A stretch of 64,000 nt of DNA from CAWCON01 sp963797185 (GCA_963797185.1 CAWCON010000001.1:248001-312000); one strand, 5' to 3'. Counted from the first letter of the stretch, positions 17,660 to 25,858 are shown. Translations and numbers: made by a program. Notes: generated from the letters alone by a model not told the origin.

Positions 17660-19006
17660 ATGGACCGCAAGCTCAGACTAGTACTTATAGTTAGTATCCT
17701 GGCTTCTTTTGTAGCTTTTCTAGATGGTTCAGTAGTAAATGTGGCCTTACCATCAATTACACGACATTTAGGTGGAGGATTAGAAGTTCAGCAATGGATA
17801 GTTGACGCATATCTTCTGACACTTGGCTCATTAATCTTACTTGCAGGCTCTTTATCGGATATCTTTGGCCGAAGGAGAGTTTTATTTATTGGGTTAGTTG
17901 GTTTTGGGACTGCTTCAATAATTTGTGCAATCGCACCAACGTACACTTTTTTGATTATAGCTAGAGCTTTACAAGGAGTAGGTGGGGCATTACTCGTCCC
18001 GAGCTCTCTTGCTATTATTATTTCTAATTTTAAAGATGAAGCAAAAGGTAAGGCTATTGGTACCTGGACCGCTTGGACTGGCATAGCCTTTATCATTGGT
18101 CCTCTGCTCGGTGGCTTTTTAGTTGATGATTTTAGCTGGAGATTAATCTTTGCTATCAATGTTGTTCCGATTGTTGTTTGTATATGGTTGCTAGACAAGT
18201 TGGACCTATCTGAATATAGGTCAAAGGCAAAACTAGATGCGATAGGGGCACTTTTATGCTGCTTAGGATTGTTGGGGACGGTGTTTGCGTTAATAGAACA
18301 ACCTAATCACGGTTGGGATTCTATTATTCTTGTATCATTTATTTTGGGTATATCACTATTAATAAGCTTTGTTGTTTATGAGGGGAAAACAAAAAATGCT
18401 ATGCTCCCCCTCTCATTATTTAAAATCCGCAATTTCTCGGCAGGTAATTTCTCGACTGTATTGATATATGGAGGTCTATCTATTGCTACGTTCTTGATAG
18501 TCGTTTTCTTGCAGGAAGTTGGTCACTTCTCAGCCTTTGATGCTGGACTGTCACTATTACCGGTTACTGTCATCATGTTTTTACTGTCACCGCAATTCGG
18601 TAAATTTGCTGGAGTTTACGGCCCTAGATTGTTTATGAGTCTAGGCCCTGTAGTAGCGGGAATAGGCTTTATGTTGATATCAAAAGTCACGCTTCCGATA
18701 GATTATCCCAGCGGGCTATTACCAGGTATTGTAATATTTGCTCTCGGCCTAGCAATGACCGTAGCTCCGCTAACTGCGGCTGTATTAGGTGACGTACAGC
18801 AGAATTATTCGGGAATCGCATCGGCTGTAAATAACGCTATTTCTAGAATCGCTGGGTTAATAGCTATAGCTATCATAGGAGTCATTGTTGGCCGCAATAT
18901 TTCACTTAGTGGCTTTCGTCATGCCATATTATTTACAGCCGGATTACTTATTATTGGTGGAGTAGTTTCTGTAATTGGTATCAGGAATCAGTTAAATAAA
19001 CAGTAA
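17660..19006 (+). CDS. MFS transporter, DHA2 type (array cassette 1)
   Basis: 448 residues with about 14 helices. LDGSVVNVALPS in helix 1, motif A LAGSLSDIFGRRRVLFIG and motif C-like AWTGIAFIIGPLLGGFL identify an EmrB/QacA-type proton-drug antiporter. It differs clearly from the pump at 10352. It lies between junctions J1 and J2 and ends 4 nt before the J2 core, so it is the first cassette and reads opposite to most others. No regulator accompanies it. Efflux substrate unknown. Confidence 0.87.
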   Translation: MDRKLRLVLIVSILASFVAFLDGSVVNVALPSITRHLGGGLEVQQWIVDAYLLTLGSLILLAGSLSDIFGRRRVLFIGLVGFGTASIICAIAPTYTFLIIARALQGVGGALLVPSSLAIIISNFKDEAKGKAIGTWTAWTGIAFIIGPLLGGFLVDDFSWRLIFAINVVPIVVCIWLLDKLDLSEYRSKAKLDAIGALLCCLGLLGTVFALIEQPNHGWDSIILVSFILGISLLISFVVYEGKTKNAMLPLSLFKIRNFSAGNFSTVLIYGGLSIATFLIVVFLQEVGHFSAFDAGLSLLPVTVIMFLLSPQFGKFAGVYGPRLFMSLGPVVAGIGFMLISKVTLPIDYPSGLLPGIVIFALGLAMTVAPLTAAVLGDVQQNYSGIASAVNNAISRIAGLIAIAIIGVIVGRNISLSGFRHAILFTAGLLIIGGVVSVIGIRNQLNKQ

Positions 19007-19008
19007 TT

Positions 19009-19077
19009 TGTTAGAAGGCCACCGTAGAATTAAGTGCAACAAAAAAACGAGGAAGTTACGACTTATTTATTGTTTGC
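19009..19077. repeat. cassette junction J2
   Basis: TTAGAAGGCCACCGTAGAAT begins 4 nt after the MFS stop and matches the core TTGGAGGGCCATCGTAGACT of J8. Homology to J8 continues into a tail: GAGGAAGTTACGACTTATTT here, AAGGGAGTTACGGGCTATTT there. No terminator-like hairpin is seen on the left side. Confidence 0.75.
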
Positions 19078-19111
19078 CTCCAGTAAATAATAAGAGTGTT
19101 AAACTAAGGTT

Positions 19112-19678
19112 ATGTTCCCATTCAACAAGATTATTATTGTCTGTTGGATTATTTTCTGGTTGTACTGGGTCATTTCGGCATTTGGCTCTAAAAAGAACGC
19201 CACGTCAAATTTTAATCGGTTTATAGGCATACGGTTCGCTCTTATTCTGGTGGCGGTTGTATTGTTTCGATCGCTCAATGTACAGAATTATTCATTCCAG
19301 AATCGCGTAGCCACCCATGACAAACTGGTACTGATAATCGGCCTTGTTATCTTCTTATTAGGTCTTTTTACGGCTATTTGGGCACGCGTACATTTGGGTA
19401 AGAATTGGGGTACACCAATGAGTACAAAACAGAATCCTGAGTTAGTCACATCTGGTCCGTACCATTATATCCGTCACCCAATCTATACAGGCATCTTGCT
19501 TGCAATGTTAGGCTCAAGTCTAGCCAATAGCCTCTTCTGGCTCACAGTATTTGCTATCACTAGTATTTACTTCGTCTATAGTGCAGTACAAGAAGAGAAA
19601 CTAATGACGAAGCAATTCCCAAAAGTTTACCCTTCGTACAAGAGTAGAACTAAGATGCTGATTCCATTTATTTTTTAG
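19112..19678 (+). CDS. isoprenylcysteine carboxyl methyltransferase (ICMT)-family membrane protein (cassette 2)
   Basis: 188 residues with about five membrane helices. The C-terminal family signature is LVTSGPYHYIRHPIYTGILL, followed by EEKLMTKQFPKVYPSYKSRT, the S-adenosylmethionine and lipid-side elements of ICMT/PEMT-like methyltransferases. Bacterial members methylate unknown membrane-associated thiols, phenols or lipids. It reads rightward in the array, between J2 and J3. Substrate unknown. Confidence 0.85.
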   Translation: MFPFNKIIIVCWIIFWLYWVISAFGSKKNATSNFNRFIGIRFALILVAVVLFRSLNVQNYSFQNRVATHDKLVLIIGLVIFLLGLFTAIWARVHLGKNWGTPMSTKQNPELVTSGPYHYIRHPIYTGILLAMLGSSLANSLFWLTVFAITSIYFVYSAVQEEKLMTKQFPKVYPSYKSRTKMLIPFIF

Positions 19679-19683
19679 TTATC

Positions 19684-19830
19684 TCGAACTTTTTTGAATG
19701 TAATATTTAATCCATCACGGGCCCAAAAATATTAAGAGATACGAATGAAGCTCTAAAAGAACAACACATATCGTGAATTGATTCTTATCTATTTGCACCT
19801 GATGGAGGGCCATAGGCATGCACCACTGCC
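19684..19830. repeat. cassette junction J3 (long-dyad type A)
   Basis: Left part 19684-19802 contains CGAACTTTTTTGAATG and GAATGAAGCTCTAAAAGAAC, matching J9. A dyad AAGAGATACG/TTCTTATCTATT spans ~80 nt. The core TGGAGGGCCATAGGCATGCA starts at 19803; its distal half has diverged. The DUF2277 stop codon is at 19843, 12 nt further on. Confidence 0.75.
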
Positions 19831-19842
19831 AATATCCAGTTG

Positions 19843-20124
19843 CTACACCTTGGTTTGAGTGCCAAAACGTTGTGCCGCTCGAGCTTGAGCCTTCGCTGCT
19901 TCTAATTCACGGTTATGAGAATGTGCTTGGGTTACTAATGACTTAAGGAGTTGCTGGGTGACTTTCGCTACCTCAGCCACACCACGATTAAATGTGTCTT
20001 CGTTAACTTTAGATGGCTCATGAAATCCTGATATTTTCCTAACAAACTGAAGAGCGGCTGCTTGAATCTCTTCGTCAGTAGCAGGAGGGTCAAAGTTGTA
20101 GAGAGACTTAATATTGCGACACAT
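19843..20124 (-). CDS. DUF2277-family protein (cassette 3)
   Basis: 93 residues matching the DUF2277 family over its length: MCRNIKSLYNFDPPATDEEI, AALQFVRKISGF and a C-terminal EAAKAQARAAQRFG. The family is small, soluble, widespread in soil bacteria and of unknown function. A good ribosome site (AGTAAGGAG) lies before the start, and TATAAT in the neighbouring junction J4 can drive it. It is one of the single-gene units of the array. Confidence 0.88.
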   Translation of the reverse strand: MCRNIKSLYNFDPPATDEEIQAAALQFVRKISGFHEPSKVNEDTFNRGVAEVAKVTQQLLKSLVTQAHSHNRELEAAKAQARAAQRFGTQTKV

Positions 20125-20156
20125 AGAATACTCCTTACTATAATCAGTTACTGAAT

Positions 20157-20234
20157 TATAACAAAACCCCTCAATGCAGAGTGGCTCAACATAAGTGTAT
20201 TAGAGGGTTATGGTAGGCCTTATCGTAGCTTGAA
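20157..20234. repeat. cassette junction J4 (hairpin type B)
   Basis: Contains ATAACAAAACCCCTC, a short hairpin CCTC/GAG, then CATAAGTGTATTAGA identical to J5, then a diverged core AGAGGGTTATGGTAGGCCTT, TATCGTAGCTTGAAT. Read on the minus strand the hairpin is followed by T-rich sequence and TATAAT, i.e. terminator then promoter. Confidence 0.75.
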
Positions 20235-20247
20235 TTTAAATAAAGGC

Positions 20248-20892
20248 TCACTTGTCAACAAGCAAAATGGTTCCATTGTCATAGTCGAAAGAAGTAGATG
20301 CGTGCACGCCAAACATTAATCTTTCTGCATTTTCCCAGGATTTTTTGCGAGATAATGGCCAGGGGTTAAATACCAGAAACTCGTTCACCCTATATCCACC
20401 AACAACTACAGTATGAAAATCACCCTCGTCAGCACCGAGAGCGTTTGCCTGCATAGAAACCCATACTGGTTTACCTTTATCAATTGAATGTTTAATTATT
20501 TTAATCGTTGGAATAGAGATGTTTAATTTGCCACCTCTTTTTACGAATTTGTGTAAGCTATTAAGGATTTCCTTTTTTTCTTTGTCTTTTTCTTTGCGAG
20601 ATACCTTATCTATCTGTTCGAGAATTTCCCCGTGCGTAGGGTCGGTTTGAATAAAGTTACCATCGAATATCTTCGGATGAGCTGTCACCATCTCAACTTT
20701 AAGCCCGTAATCAATTAATACGTTTGCATTGTCAAAACTACTTGTACCAAAATTACAACGTGGAACTTTGCTTATAACTTCTGCGCTGTCAGATGTTATG
20801 CCAAAATAGTCTAAAATCATTAATGAACTAGTTGGACCACAATCCTCTGATCCCACAGCTTGTAAATGCAGAGGTATATCCAATACTTTCAT
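20248..20892 (-). CDS. C39-like cysteine peptidase-fold protein (cassette 4)
   Basis: 214 residues. The N-terminus PLHLQAVGSEDCGPTSSLMI matches the C39-like family pattern with the Gln (Q12) and catalytic Cys (C18, in DCGP). FHTVVVGGYRVNEFLVFNPW near 160-180 supplies the His and the Asn/Asp of the triad. There is a charged insert (KEKDKEKKE). No signal peptide or transporter domain, so it is not a bacteriocin exporter; probably cytosolic protease-like. TATGAT in junction J5 lies 6 nt before the ATG, so the mRNA is likely leaderless. Confidence 0.72.
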   Translation of the reverse strand: MKVLDIPLHLQAVGSEDCGPTSSLMILDYFGITSDSAEVISKVPRCNFGTSSFDNANVLIDYGLKVEMVTAHPKIFDGNFIQTDPTHGEILEQIDKVSRKEKDKEKKEILNSLHKFVKRGGKLNISIPTIKIIKHSIDKGKPVWVSMQANALGADEGDFHTVVVGGYRVNEFLVFNPWPLSRKKSWENAERLMFGVHASTSFDYDNGTILLVDK

Positions 20893-20907
20893 ATAGCTAT
20901 CATATCA

Positions 20908-20988
20908 AACAAGAATCCCTCATAAAGAGGAGTTTTAAGCATAAGTGTATTAGAAAAGGGCCATGGTAGACGTTATCGCAACTGCGAT
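20908..20988. repeat. cassette junction J5 (hairpin type B)
   Basis: CATATCAAACAAGAATCCCT, hairpin CCTC-ATAAA-GAGG, CATAAGTGTATTAGA, then the core AAAAGGGCCATGGTAGACG and TTATCGCAACTGCGAT up to 20988. On the minus strand: core, terminator-like hairpin with T-run, then the -10 of the C39-like gene. Confidence 0.85.
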
Positions 20989-21005
20989 TAGAAAAAGACA
21001 TTATA

Positions 21006-21037
21006 CAAAAGATCCTCCTTTGACAGAGGATTTAATT
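21006..21037 (-). terminator. terminator of the kelch-like gene
   Basis: Minus-strand hairpin AATCCTC/GAGGATC around TGTCAAAG followed by TTTTG, between the stop of the surface protein gene (21079) and the J5 core. Confidence 0.6.
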
Positions 21038-21078
21038 ATAACTTTGATTGGAATGAGCGACTGGTGGTCTATATGAGC

Positions 21079-22551
21079 TTAGTGAATTCGTGATTTTTGC
21101 TTTTGTCGGTACAGCAATCTCAACCCCATAGCAGTTGACGCAGTTGCCCCTAAGATAAGTAGAGCAACAAGGGGATTAGATTGAGCCGGGCGACCATAGC
21201 CTGTATCAGGAGTTGCAGCAGACACATCAAAGGTCAAGATAGCTTGAGAGCATAGACTTTCATCATCTAGCGAGCAGACTTGATAGACTAAGCTATCTGT
21301 ACCAGAATATCCCTTGTTTGGGGTATAAGTTATGCTACCCGGCGGATCTACTGCTGCTCCATGAGTTGGACCGGATACGATTTGGAGTGATGCAGAATCA
21401 GGGTCGCCACTAACTCCAGATAAAACATTAACTGTGGTACTAGAATCTGTTGAGACAGTAGTAGTCTTGCTTGATACGCCAGGATATGCGGCTCCAGATA
21501 AGTTAGCGAAATATACGCTTGACTGGGGAGATCCAGAATTGTATCCGCCAAGAACGTAGAAATAGTCATTATAGGCAACTGAGGTTAGTAAAAATGGGGT
21601 GCTTGGTAAAGAGTTACTTGAAGTTGTCCAACTACCAACAGTTCCGTTGGAGTTCAAAGGAGCAGAATAAACAGTATTAACATTTACACTACTAGCGTTC
21701 TGTCCTCCGGCAATATATACGTAGCCACCATACGTTGAAGCAGTCATACCATCTTCGGCGACAGGTAAAGAGTTACTTGAAGTTGTCCAACTACCAACAG
21801 AACCACTATTGAGCTGAGCATAATAAACAGTGGCAACTTGGCTGCTACTATTATTTTGTCCACCAATAACATATACGTATCCGTTGTTTGTAACAGCCGT
21901 CGTGCCAGACAATGCAGTAGGCAGTGTGTTGCCCGAAGTTGTCCAACTACTAACAGTTCCGCTGGTCAACTGTGCAGAATACACAGTGTTTACGTAATCT
22001 GGGATCCCACTGCCAGTGCCTGCAATTACATATATATACCCATTATATGTAATTGACGTAGCGTAGTATTCGGTTTGGGGTAGCGAATGCGCTTGAGTTG
22101 TCCAACTACCAACAGAACCATTCGAGTTTATCGGAGCAGAATAAACTGCCGAGGACATCGAGAGACCGGTAGTGCCTCCAACGACGTATATGTATCCTCC
22201 GGAAACAACAGAAGTAGCACCAAAAAGAGCCTGAGGTAAAGAGTTACTTGAAGTTGTCCAACTACCAACAGAACCATTCGAGTTTATCGGTGCGTAATAA
22301 ACAGCTGCAGAAGCACCGCCGCTAGAATTGCCGCCCATAACATAAATATAGCCGTTATTGGTAACAGAAGTGAGCCCATTTAGTCCTTGTGTTAAGGAGT
22401 TACTAGATGTTGACCATGGGCTGACTGTATTCGCAGAAAGGGCATAAGCATGAGATACGACCGATAGACACGAAAGCAAAGTGAGTAGGATAGCACATAA
22501 AATTCGAGCTAATTTTACGGATAGATACATATATTTCTGTTTCTTGATCAC
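21079..22551 (-). CDS. sortase-anchored kelch-like beta-propeller surface protein (cassette 5)
   Basis: 490 residues: signal peptide (to SHAYA), then about seven ~50-residue kelch-type blades each with TSSNSLP-type and GYIYV[MIV]GG strands plus NSNGSVGSWTT linkers, folding as a beta-propeller. A cadherin/Ig-like domain follows (PTHGAAVDPPGSITYTPNKG). The C-terminus is a sorting signal, TPDTGYG, a membrane helix (NPLVALLILGATASTAMGLR) and a basic tail. It should be wall-anchored and bind a glycan or protein ligand. Blade DNA is repeated nearly verbatim, which could allow recombination between blades. Confidence 0.85.
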   Translation of the reverse strand: MIKKQKYMYLSVKLARILCAILLTLLSCLSVVSHAYALSANTVSPWSTSSNSLTQGLNGLTSVTNNGYIYVMGGNSSGGASAAVYYAPINSNGSVGSWTTSSNSLPQALFGATSVVSGGYIYVVGGTTGLSMSSAVYSAPINSNGSVGSWTTQAHSLPQTEYYATSITYNGYIYVIAGTGSGIPDYVNTVYSAQLTSGTVSSWTTSGNTLPTALSGTTAVTNNGYVYVIGGQNNSSSQVATVYYAQLNSGSVGSWTTSSNSLPVAEDGMTASTYGGYVYIAGGQNASSVNVNTVYSAPLNSNGTVGSWTTSSNSLPSTPFLLTSVAYNDYFYVLGGYNSGSPQSSVYFANLSGAAYPGVSSKTTTVSTDSSTTVNVLSGVSGDPDSASLQIVSGPTHGAAVDPPGSITYTPNKGYSGTDSLVYQVCSLDDESLCSQAILTFDVSAATPDTGYGRPAQSNPLVALLILGATASTAMGLRLLYRQKQKSRIH

Positions 22552-22579
22552 ACTAAATGCTAATGCTTACTGTAGATTA

Positions 22580-22690
22580 TAGTAATTTTTTTTGCAACAA
22601 AGTGTCCTCTATTTTGCTGGTAACTAACGGAATAAATGCCACGGATGTAAATAGTACTGGTTGGCCGTGGTGGACGTTATCGCTATTAAA
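22580..22690. repeat. cassette junction J6 (diverged)
   Basis: Core at 22658-22690: TGGTTGGCCGTGGTGGACG then TTATCGC, 1 nt before the LamG gene stop at 22692. The left side lacks both the type A dyad and the type B hairpin. Confidence 0.65.
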
Positions 22691-22691
22691 A

Positions 22692-23621
22692 CTAAGTTCG
22701 CTTCCGTCTGTGTATTAAACTAATCCCGCCAGCTATCGACACGAGAGCTACTAAAGATAGACCATTAATAAGATTAGAAGTATTAGGCGTACCAAAACCA
22801 GTGTCTGGTGGAGCTGAGTCCTTACTAGTAGTTGTAGTGGTCGGACTTGAGGAGTTATTGCTTGCCGTGTTTGATGGCGGATCTCCGACAGAGTTTATAT
22901 TTTGAACATCAGTTGGTGTTAAAACACTAGAATATAATCTTGCATCATCAACCGAACCATCCAAAAAGCCTTCGTTTCCTGAACAGCCAACATTAGCTAG
23001 TCCAGCCGAAAAATACATTGGCGAACCACTCGCCGCATAATCAGGCTGTGGTGTTGATTGCACCAATGTTCCATTAACGAATAGTCTAAGCCCGTTAGAG
23101 GGGTCCCATGTAGTTATAACTTGGTACCACTGGTTTGGTTGAATTTGCGTGGAATCTGTTGCGTGAACCACACCCGAGTTATCCCATCCCGTTGCGCTGA
23201 ATACACCATTGTTCAAAGCCAGAAAAGGTATACACCAGCCACTGCCATCCGCATTGGATGAGATATGTATTATGTTGCCTGACTCACCAGCATTTGGGAC
23301 ATTGACCCAAGCCGATAATGCATAGGGCTGATCAACAGTTCCTAAAAATGCAAATGGACTATTAACCTCAACATACTGATTAATCCCATTAAGCGAAACG
23401 GCCGTACCTTCAACACCGCTAACGTAAGAGGCATTATTATAGATTGTACCGGTGTTGCCATTACCCGACGAATCTATAGCCGTAGTGCCTGTTCCTTCAT
23501 CGAATTTCCATTCTAATTGCAATCCTGAGTTAGAAGCAGATGCTATTTGTGGCAAAAAGATGACAATCTGAAAAAGATAAAACATCGTTGCCGATAATAG
23601 AAATGCTAGCTTTTTAGCCAT
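22692..23621 (-). CDS. sortase-anchored LamG/concanavalin-like surface protein (cassette 6)
   Basis: 309 residues. A signal peptide (to IASAS) is followed by one LamG-like jelly-roll: LEWKFDEGTGTTAIDSSGNG, YALSAWVNVP, WYQVITTWDPSNGLRLFVNG and DGSVDDARLYSSVLT, all family strands. A Ser/Thr linker leads to PPDTGFG, a membrane helix and RRKRT. It should be displayed on the wall and bind carbohydrate. The sorting motif matches cassette 5 but not the LPNTG proteins, suggesting they share one sortase. TATGAT 6 nt before the ATG implies a leaderless mRNA. Confidence 0.85.
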   Translation of the reverse strand: MAKKLAFLLSATMFYLFQIVIFLPQIASASNSGLQLEWKFDEGTGTTAIDSSGNGNTGTIYNNASYVSGVEGTAVSLNGINQYVEVNSPFAFLGTVDQPYALSAWVNVPNAGESGNIIHISSNADGSGWCIPFLALNNGVFSATGWDNSGVVHATDSTQIQPNQWYQVITTWDPSNGLRLFVNGTLVQSTPQPDYAASGSPMYFSAGLANVGCSGNEGFLDGSVDDARLYSSVLTPTDVQNINSVGDPPSNTASNNSSSPTTTTTSKDSAPPDTGFGTPNTSNLINGLSLVALVSIAGGISLIHRRKRT

Positions 23622-23625
23622 ACAC

Positions 23626-23711
23626 TAATCATAACAAAGAACTCCTCAAAACAGAGGAATTTAAGCGTAAGCGTATCAGAGGGCCATCGTAGACGTTATC
23701 GCAACTGCGAT
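23626..23711. repeat. cassette junction J7 (hairpin type B)
   Basis: CATAACAAAGAACTCCTC, hairpin CTCCTC/GAGGA, AAGCGTAAGCGTATCAGA, then core AGAGGGCCATCGTAGACG and TTATCGCAACTGCGAT to 23711. The YdeI-like stop codon is at 23722. One of the best-preserved copies. Confidence 0.9.
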
Positions 23712-23721
23712 CCGTGAGACA

Positions 23722-24300
23722 CTAATGTAGCTTCTCACCTTTATTTAGCATGTTTATAAATTTTTCTATCCGTGCGTGCCTAGTCTCAGGTCGCTTAGCT
23801 GTTTCAAGATGCCAGTAGATTGCATATGTATTTGCTCGATTGAGAGTTTCAAAAAACTGTTTGGCTTTTAGATTTTCTTCTAATGCCGCCCGAAAGTCTT
23901 TAGGAATAGTGAATGTACTGGACGAATCGTATGCTGCATCCAACGCTCCATTGCTTTTGGCCACTTTAACTGCCTCTAATCCACTAGGCTGCAAGCGGTT
24001 TTCTTTTATTAAATTCTCTATCTTCGCAACGTTAATTTTTGACCATACGCTTTTTGGTCCTCTAGAGGTAAATTTCTGTATGTAATAATCATCGTTATAG
24101 CGATTTACTTGACCATCAATCCAGCCATAGCAGAGTGCCTCTTCGATCGCTTCATTGTAAGTAACTGATGTTTTACCTGAATTCTTTTTAGCAATTTTTA
24201 TCCAGATGCCATCTGTCTGACTGTAATTTTTGGAAAGCCACTTGTTGAGTTCTTTCTGGTTGTCGAACAATATAACTGGTAAATCTTTGAAGGTTTCCAT
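23722..24300 (-). CDS. YdeI/OmdA-family protein (cassette 7)
   Basis: 192 residues of the YdeI/OmpD-associated family: LNKWLSKNYSQTDGIWIKIA, VTYNEAIEEALCYGWIDGQV, and FTSRGPKSVWSKINVAKIEN, with a C-terminal basic helix ETRHARIEKFINMLNKG. The family is cytosolic and linked in enterics to antimicrobial-peptide resistance, but its mechanism is unknown. A -10-like TATGAT in J8 sits 9 nt before the start. Single-gene cassette. Confidence 0.87.
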   Translation of the reverse strand: METFKDLPVILFDNQKELNKWLSKNYSQTDGIWIKIAKKNSGKTSVTYNEAIEEALCYGWIDGQVNRYNDDYYIQKFTSRGPKSVWSKINVAKIENLIKENRLQPSGLEAVKVAKSNGALDAAYDSSSTFTIPKDFRAALEENLKAKQFFETLNRANTYAIYWHLETAKRPETRHARIEKFINMLNKGEKLH

Positions 24301-24310
24301 TCATAGATAA

Positions 24311-24428
24311 TCATATCAACAAAAAACTCCCCCATAAATGAGGAGTTTAAAACACTTATGCTTGGAGGGCCATCGTAGACTTTACTGCGACAAAAATACA
24401 AGGGAGTTACGGGCTATTTATTACTAGC
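24311..24428. repeat. cassette junction J8 (hairpin type B)
   Basis: CATATCAACAAAAAACTCC, hairpin ACTCC/GGAGT, CACTTATGCT, then core TGGAGGGCCATCGTAGACTT from 24363, and a tail homologous to J2. The segment CACTTATG is the reverse complement of CATAAGTG found at the same place in J4 and J5. Confidence 0.88.
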
Positions 24429-24442
24429 TTTTAGTTTGCTTA

Positions 24443-24784
24443 TCATTTTACAACCCACCCAAAATATACTTCTATGCTACTAACTTTATTATCCTTGAAG
24501 CCAATTATTTCTGTATTACGACCCTTTTTACCGTCAGCGCCAGTACTTTCATAGGTCACCACTACTTCATTATCAGATTCAATCAAGCGAATATAATTAA
24601 TTTTTCCACCTTTTCCAGCTCCCGGCCAACACCTTTTGAAGTAACCATCTCTATCCAAACCCGCATCTACAGGACTAGAAAAAACAAAATCATCAGATAA
24701 ATGTTCCTCATAAAACTTACGGTCACCCGACATAAAAGCTTCGTAAAGTCCCTTGGTTAATTGAATCCTGCTATCGTTAGTCAT
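24443..24784 (-). CDS. SnoaL/NTF2-like protein (cassette 8)
   Basis: 113 residues with the cone-shaped NTF2/SnoaL fold pattern: LTKGLYEAFMSGDRKFYEEH (helix), LSDDFVFSSP, VVVTYESTGADG and a final strand KVSSIEVYFGWV. Such proteins bind or isomerise small hydrophobic ligands. No catalytic residues can be assigned. An AGGGG ribosome site precedes the ATG, so this cassette, unlike its neighbours, has a leader. Confidence 0.75.
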   Translation of the reverse strand: MTNDSRIQLTKGLYEAFMSGDRKFYEEHLSDDFVFSSPVDAGLDRDGYFKRCWPGAGKGGKINYIRLIESDNEVVVTYESTGADGKKGRNTEIIGFKDNKVSSIEVYFGWVVK

Positions 24785-24862
24785 ATTTTCCCCTAGATAG
24801 CTTATTGTAACTAAATAAAACCACTAAGCCTATGATATTAACTATTGAGACCACCAAGGATT

Positions 24863-24978
24863 CGAACTTTTTAACAGATAGTAATGAAGCTCTAAAAACA
24901 ACACTTACAACTTAGGGACTGATTCCTATCTGTTGGCAACTAATGGAGGGCCATAGTAGACGTAATCGCAACCGCAAT
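24863..24978. repeat. cassette junction J9 (long-dyad type A)
   Basis: Reference type A site: CGAACTTTTTAACAGATAG at 24863 pairs with CTATCTGTT near 24926-24934, enclosing GAAGCTCTAAAAACAACACT. The core TGGAGGGCCATAGTAGACG starts at 24944 and continues TAATCGCAACCGC. The AAC...GTT ends of the dyad recall integron attC folded sites. Confidence 0.88.
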
Positions 24979-25026
24979 AAAACTAATCATAAACACAGAC
25001 ACTAAACTATATATATTGAATATGCC

Positions 25027-25056
25027 TTGACAGGAATATACTAAAATTAGTATATT
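25027..25056 (+). promoter_or_regulatory. ArsR-operon promoter with embedded perfect operator
   Basis: TTGACA (25027-25032), 18-nt spacer, TATATT (25051-25056). Inside lies a perfect inverted repeat AATATACTAA-AA-TTAGTATATT (25035-25056), overlapping spacer and -10: an ideal ArsR operator. The predicted start falls on ATG 25063, so the mRNA is leaderless and autorepressed. Confidence 0.85.
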
Positions 25057-25062
25057 TAAATT

Positions 25063-25380
25063 ATGGATACTAAAACTTTTGGTGCACTTGCAGAACCTAC
25101 AAGATTTCGTATTATCGAATTACTGAGGGTGCAACCTTATTCTGTGAACGATTTTGTAAAACTGTTAAAGGTAAGACAACCACAAGTATCAAAACATTTA
25201 CGCATACTACTTAACATAGGCTTAGTTAATGTTAAGCCTATTGCCCAACAGCGAGTGTATTCATTAAATCACGATGCTTTTATTGAATTAGACCAATGGT
25301 TAAAGTCCTTCGATAAAGTATGGACCAGTAGGCTAGATAATCTAGGTGAACATTTAAAATTAATTAATAAGGAAGGATAG
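25063..25380 (+). CDS. ArsR-family transcriptional regulator (cassette 9, gene 1)
   Basis: 105 residues with the ArsR winged helix: TRFRIIELLRVQPYSVNDFV, recognition helix RQPQVSKHLRILLNIGLV, and wing VKPIAQQRVYSL. No CxC metal-sensing motif is present, so it belongs to the non-metal ArsR group often paired with SRPBCC proteins. It overlaps the transcription start and controls itself and the next gene through the palindrome at 25035-25056. One of three cassettes transcribed rightward. Confidence 0.88.
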   Translation: MDTKTFGALAEPTRFRIIELLRVQPYSVNDFVKLLKVRQPQVSKHLRILLNIGLVNVKPIAQQRVYSLNHDAFIELDQWLKSFDKVWTSRLDNLGEHLKLINKEG

Positions 25381-25384
25381 AAAA

Positions 25385-25858
25385 ATGACACCAATAAAAG
25401 AATTAGAAATCGAGCGAACATACGACGCACCTGTAAATAATGTATGGAAAGCTTGGACTGAACCAGAACAAATTAAGGCATGGTGGGGTCCAGATAATGT
25501 ATCTATTTCTGAATGTGAAGTCGACCTAAGAGTTGGCGGAAGAATATATATAGTTATGGAAGCTGGAGAAGCAATGGGACCATATAAGGGCACTAGATGG
25601 CCAATGGACGGTACGTTCACCGAGGTTGAAGAAAATTCTAGATTAGCTTATGCAGTAAAAGCATGGACAGAGGGTCAAGAGGGCACTACGGAAATTGACC
25701 AAGTAACAGAACTTACAATGCACGAGGATAATGGTAAAACAATTATTAAACTGAGAGCCATAATTAATAAGACAGGACCTGATGCAAAGATGGCGGTTGA
25801 GGGTATGCAAATGGGTTTCAATCAACAGCTTGAAAAGCTAAGCGATTTTTTGAAATAA
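25385..25858 (+). CDS. SRPBCC/AHSA1-family protein (cassette 9, gene 2)
   Basis: 157 residues of the Aha1-C-like START fold: LEIERTYDAPVNNVWKAWTE, IKAWWGPDNVSISECEVDLR, GGRIYIVMEAG and a C-terminal helix GMQMGFNQQLEKLSDFL. It probably binds a hydrophobic ligand. It starts 4 nt after the ArsR stop with AGGA in between, forming the common ArsR-SRPBCC pair in which the regulator's ligand and this protein are linked. A related protein is at 41506. Confidence 0.88.
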   Translation: MTPIKELEIERTYDAPVNNVWKAWTEPEQIKAWWGPDNVSISECEVDLRVGGRIYIVMEAGEAMGPYKGTRWPMDGTFTEVEENSRLAYAVKAWTEGQEGTTEIDQVTELTMHEDNGKTIIKLRAIINKTGPDAKMAVEGMQMGFNQQLEKLSDFLK

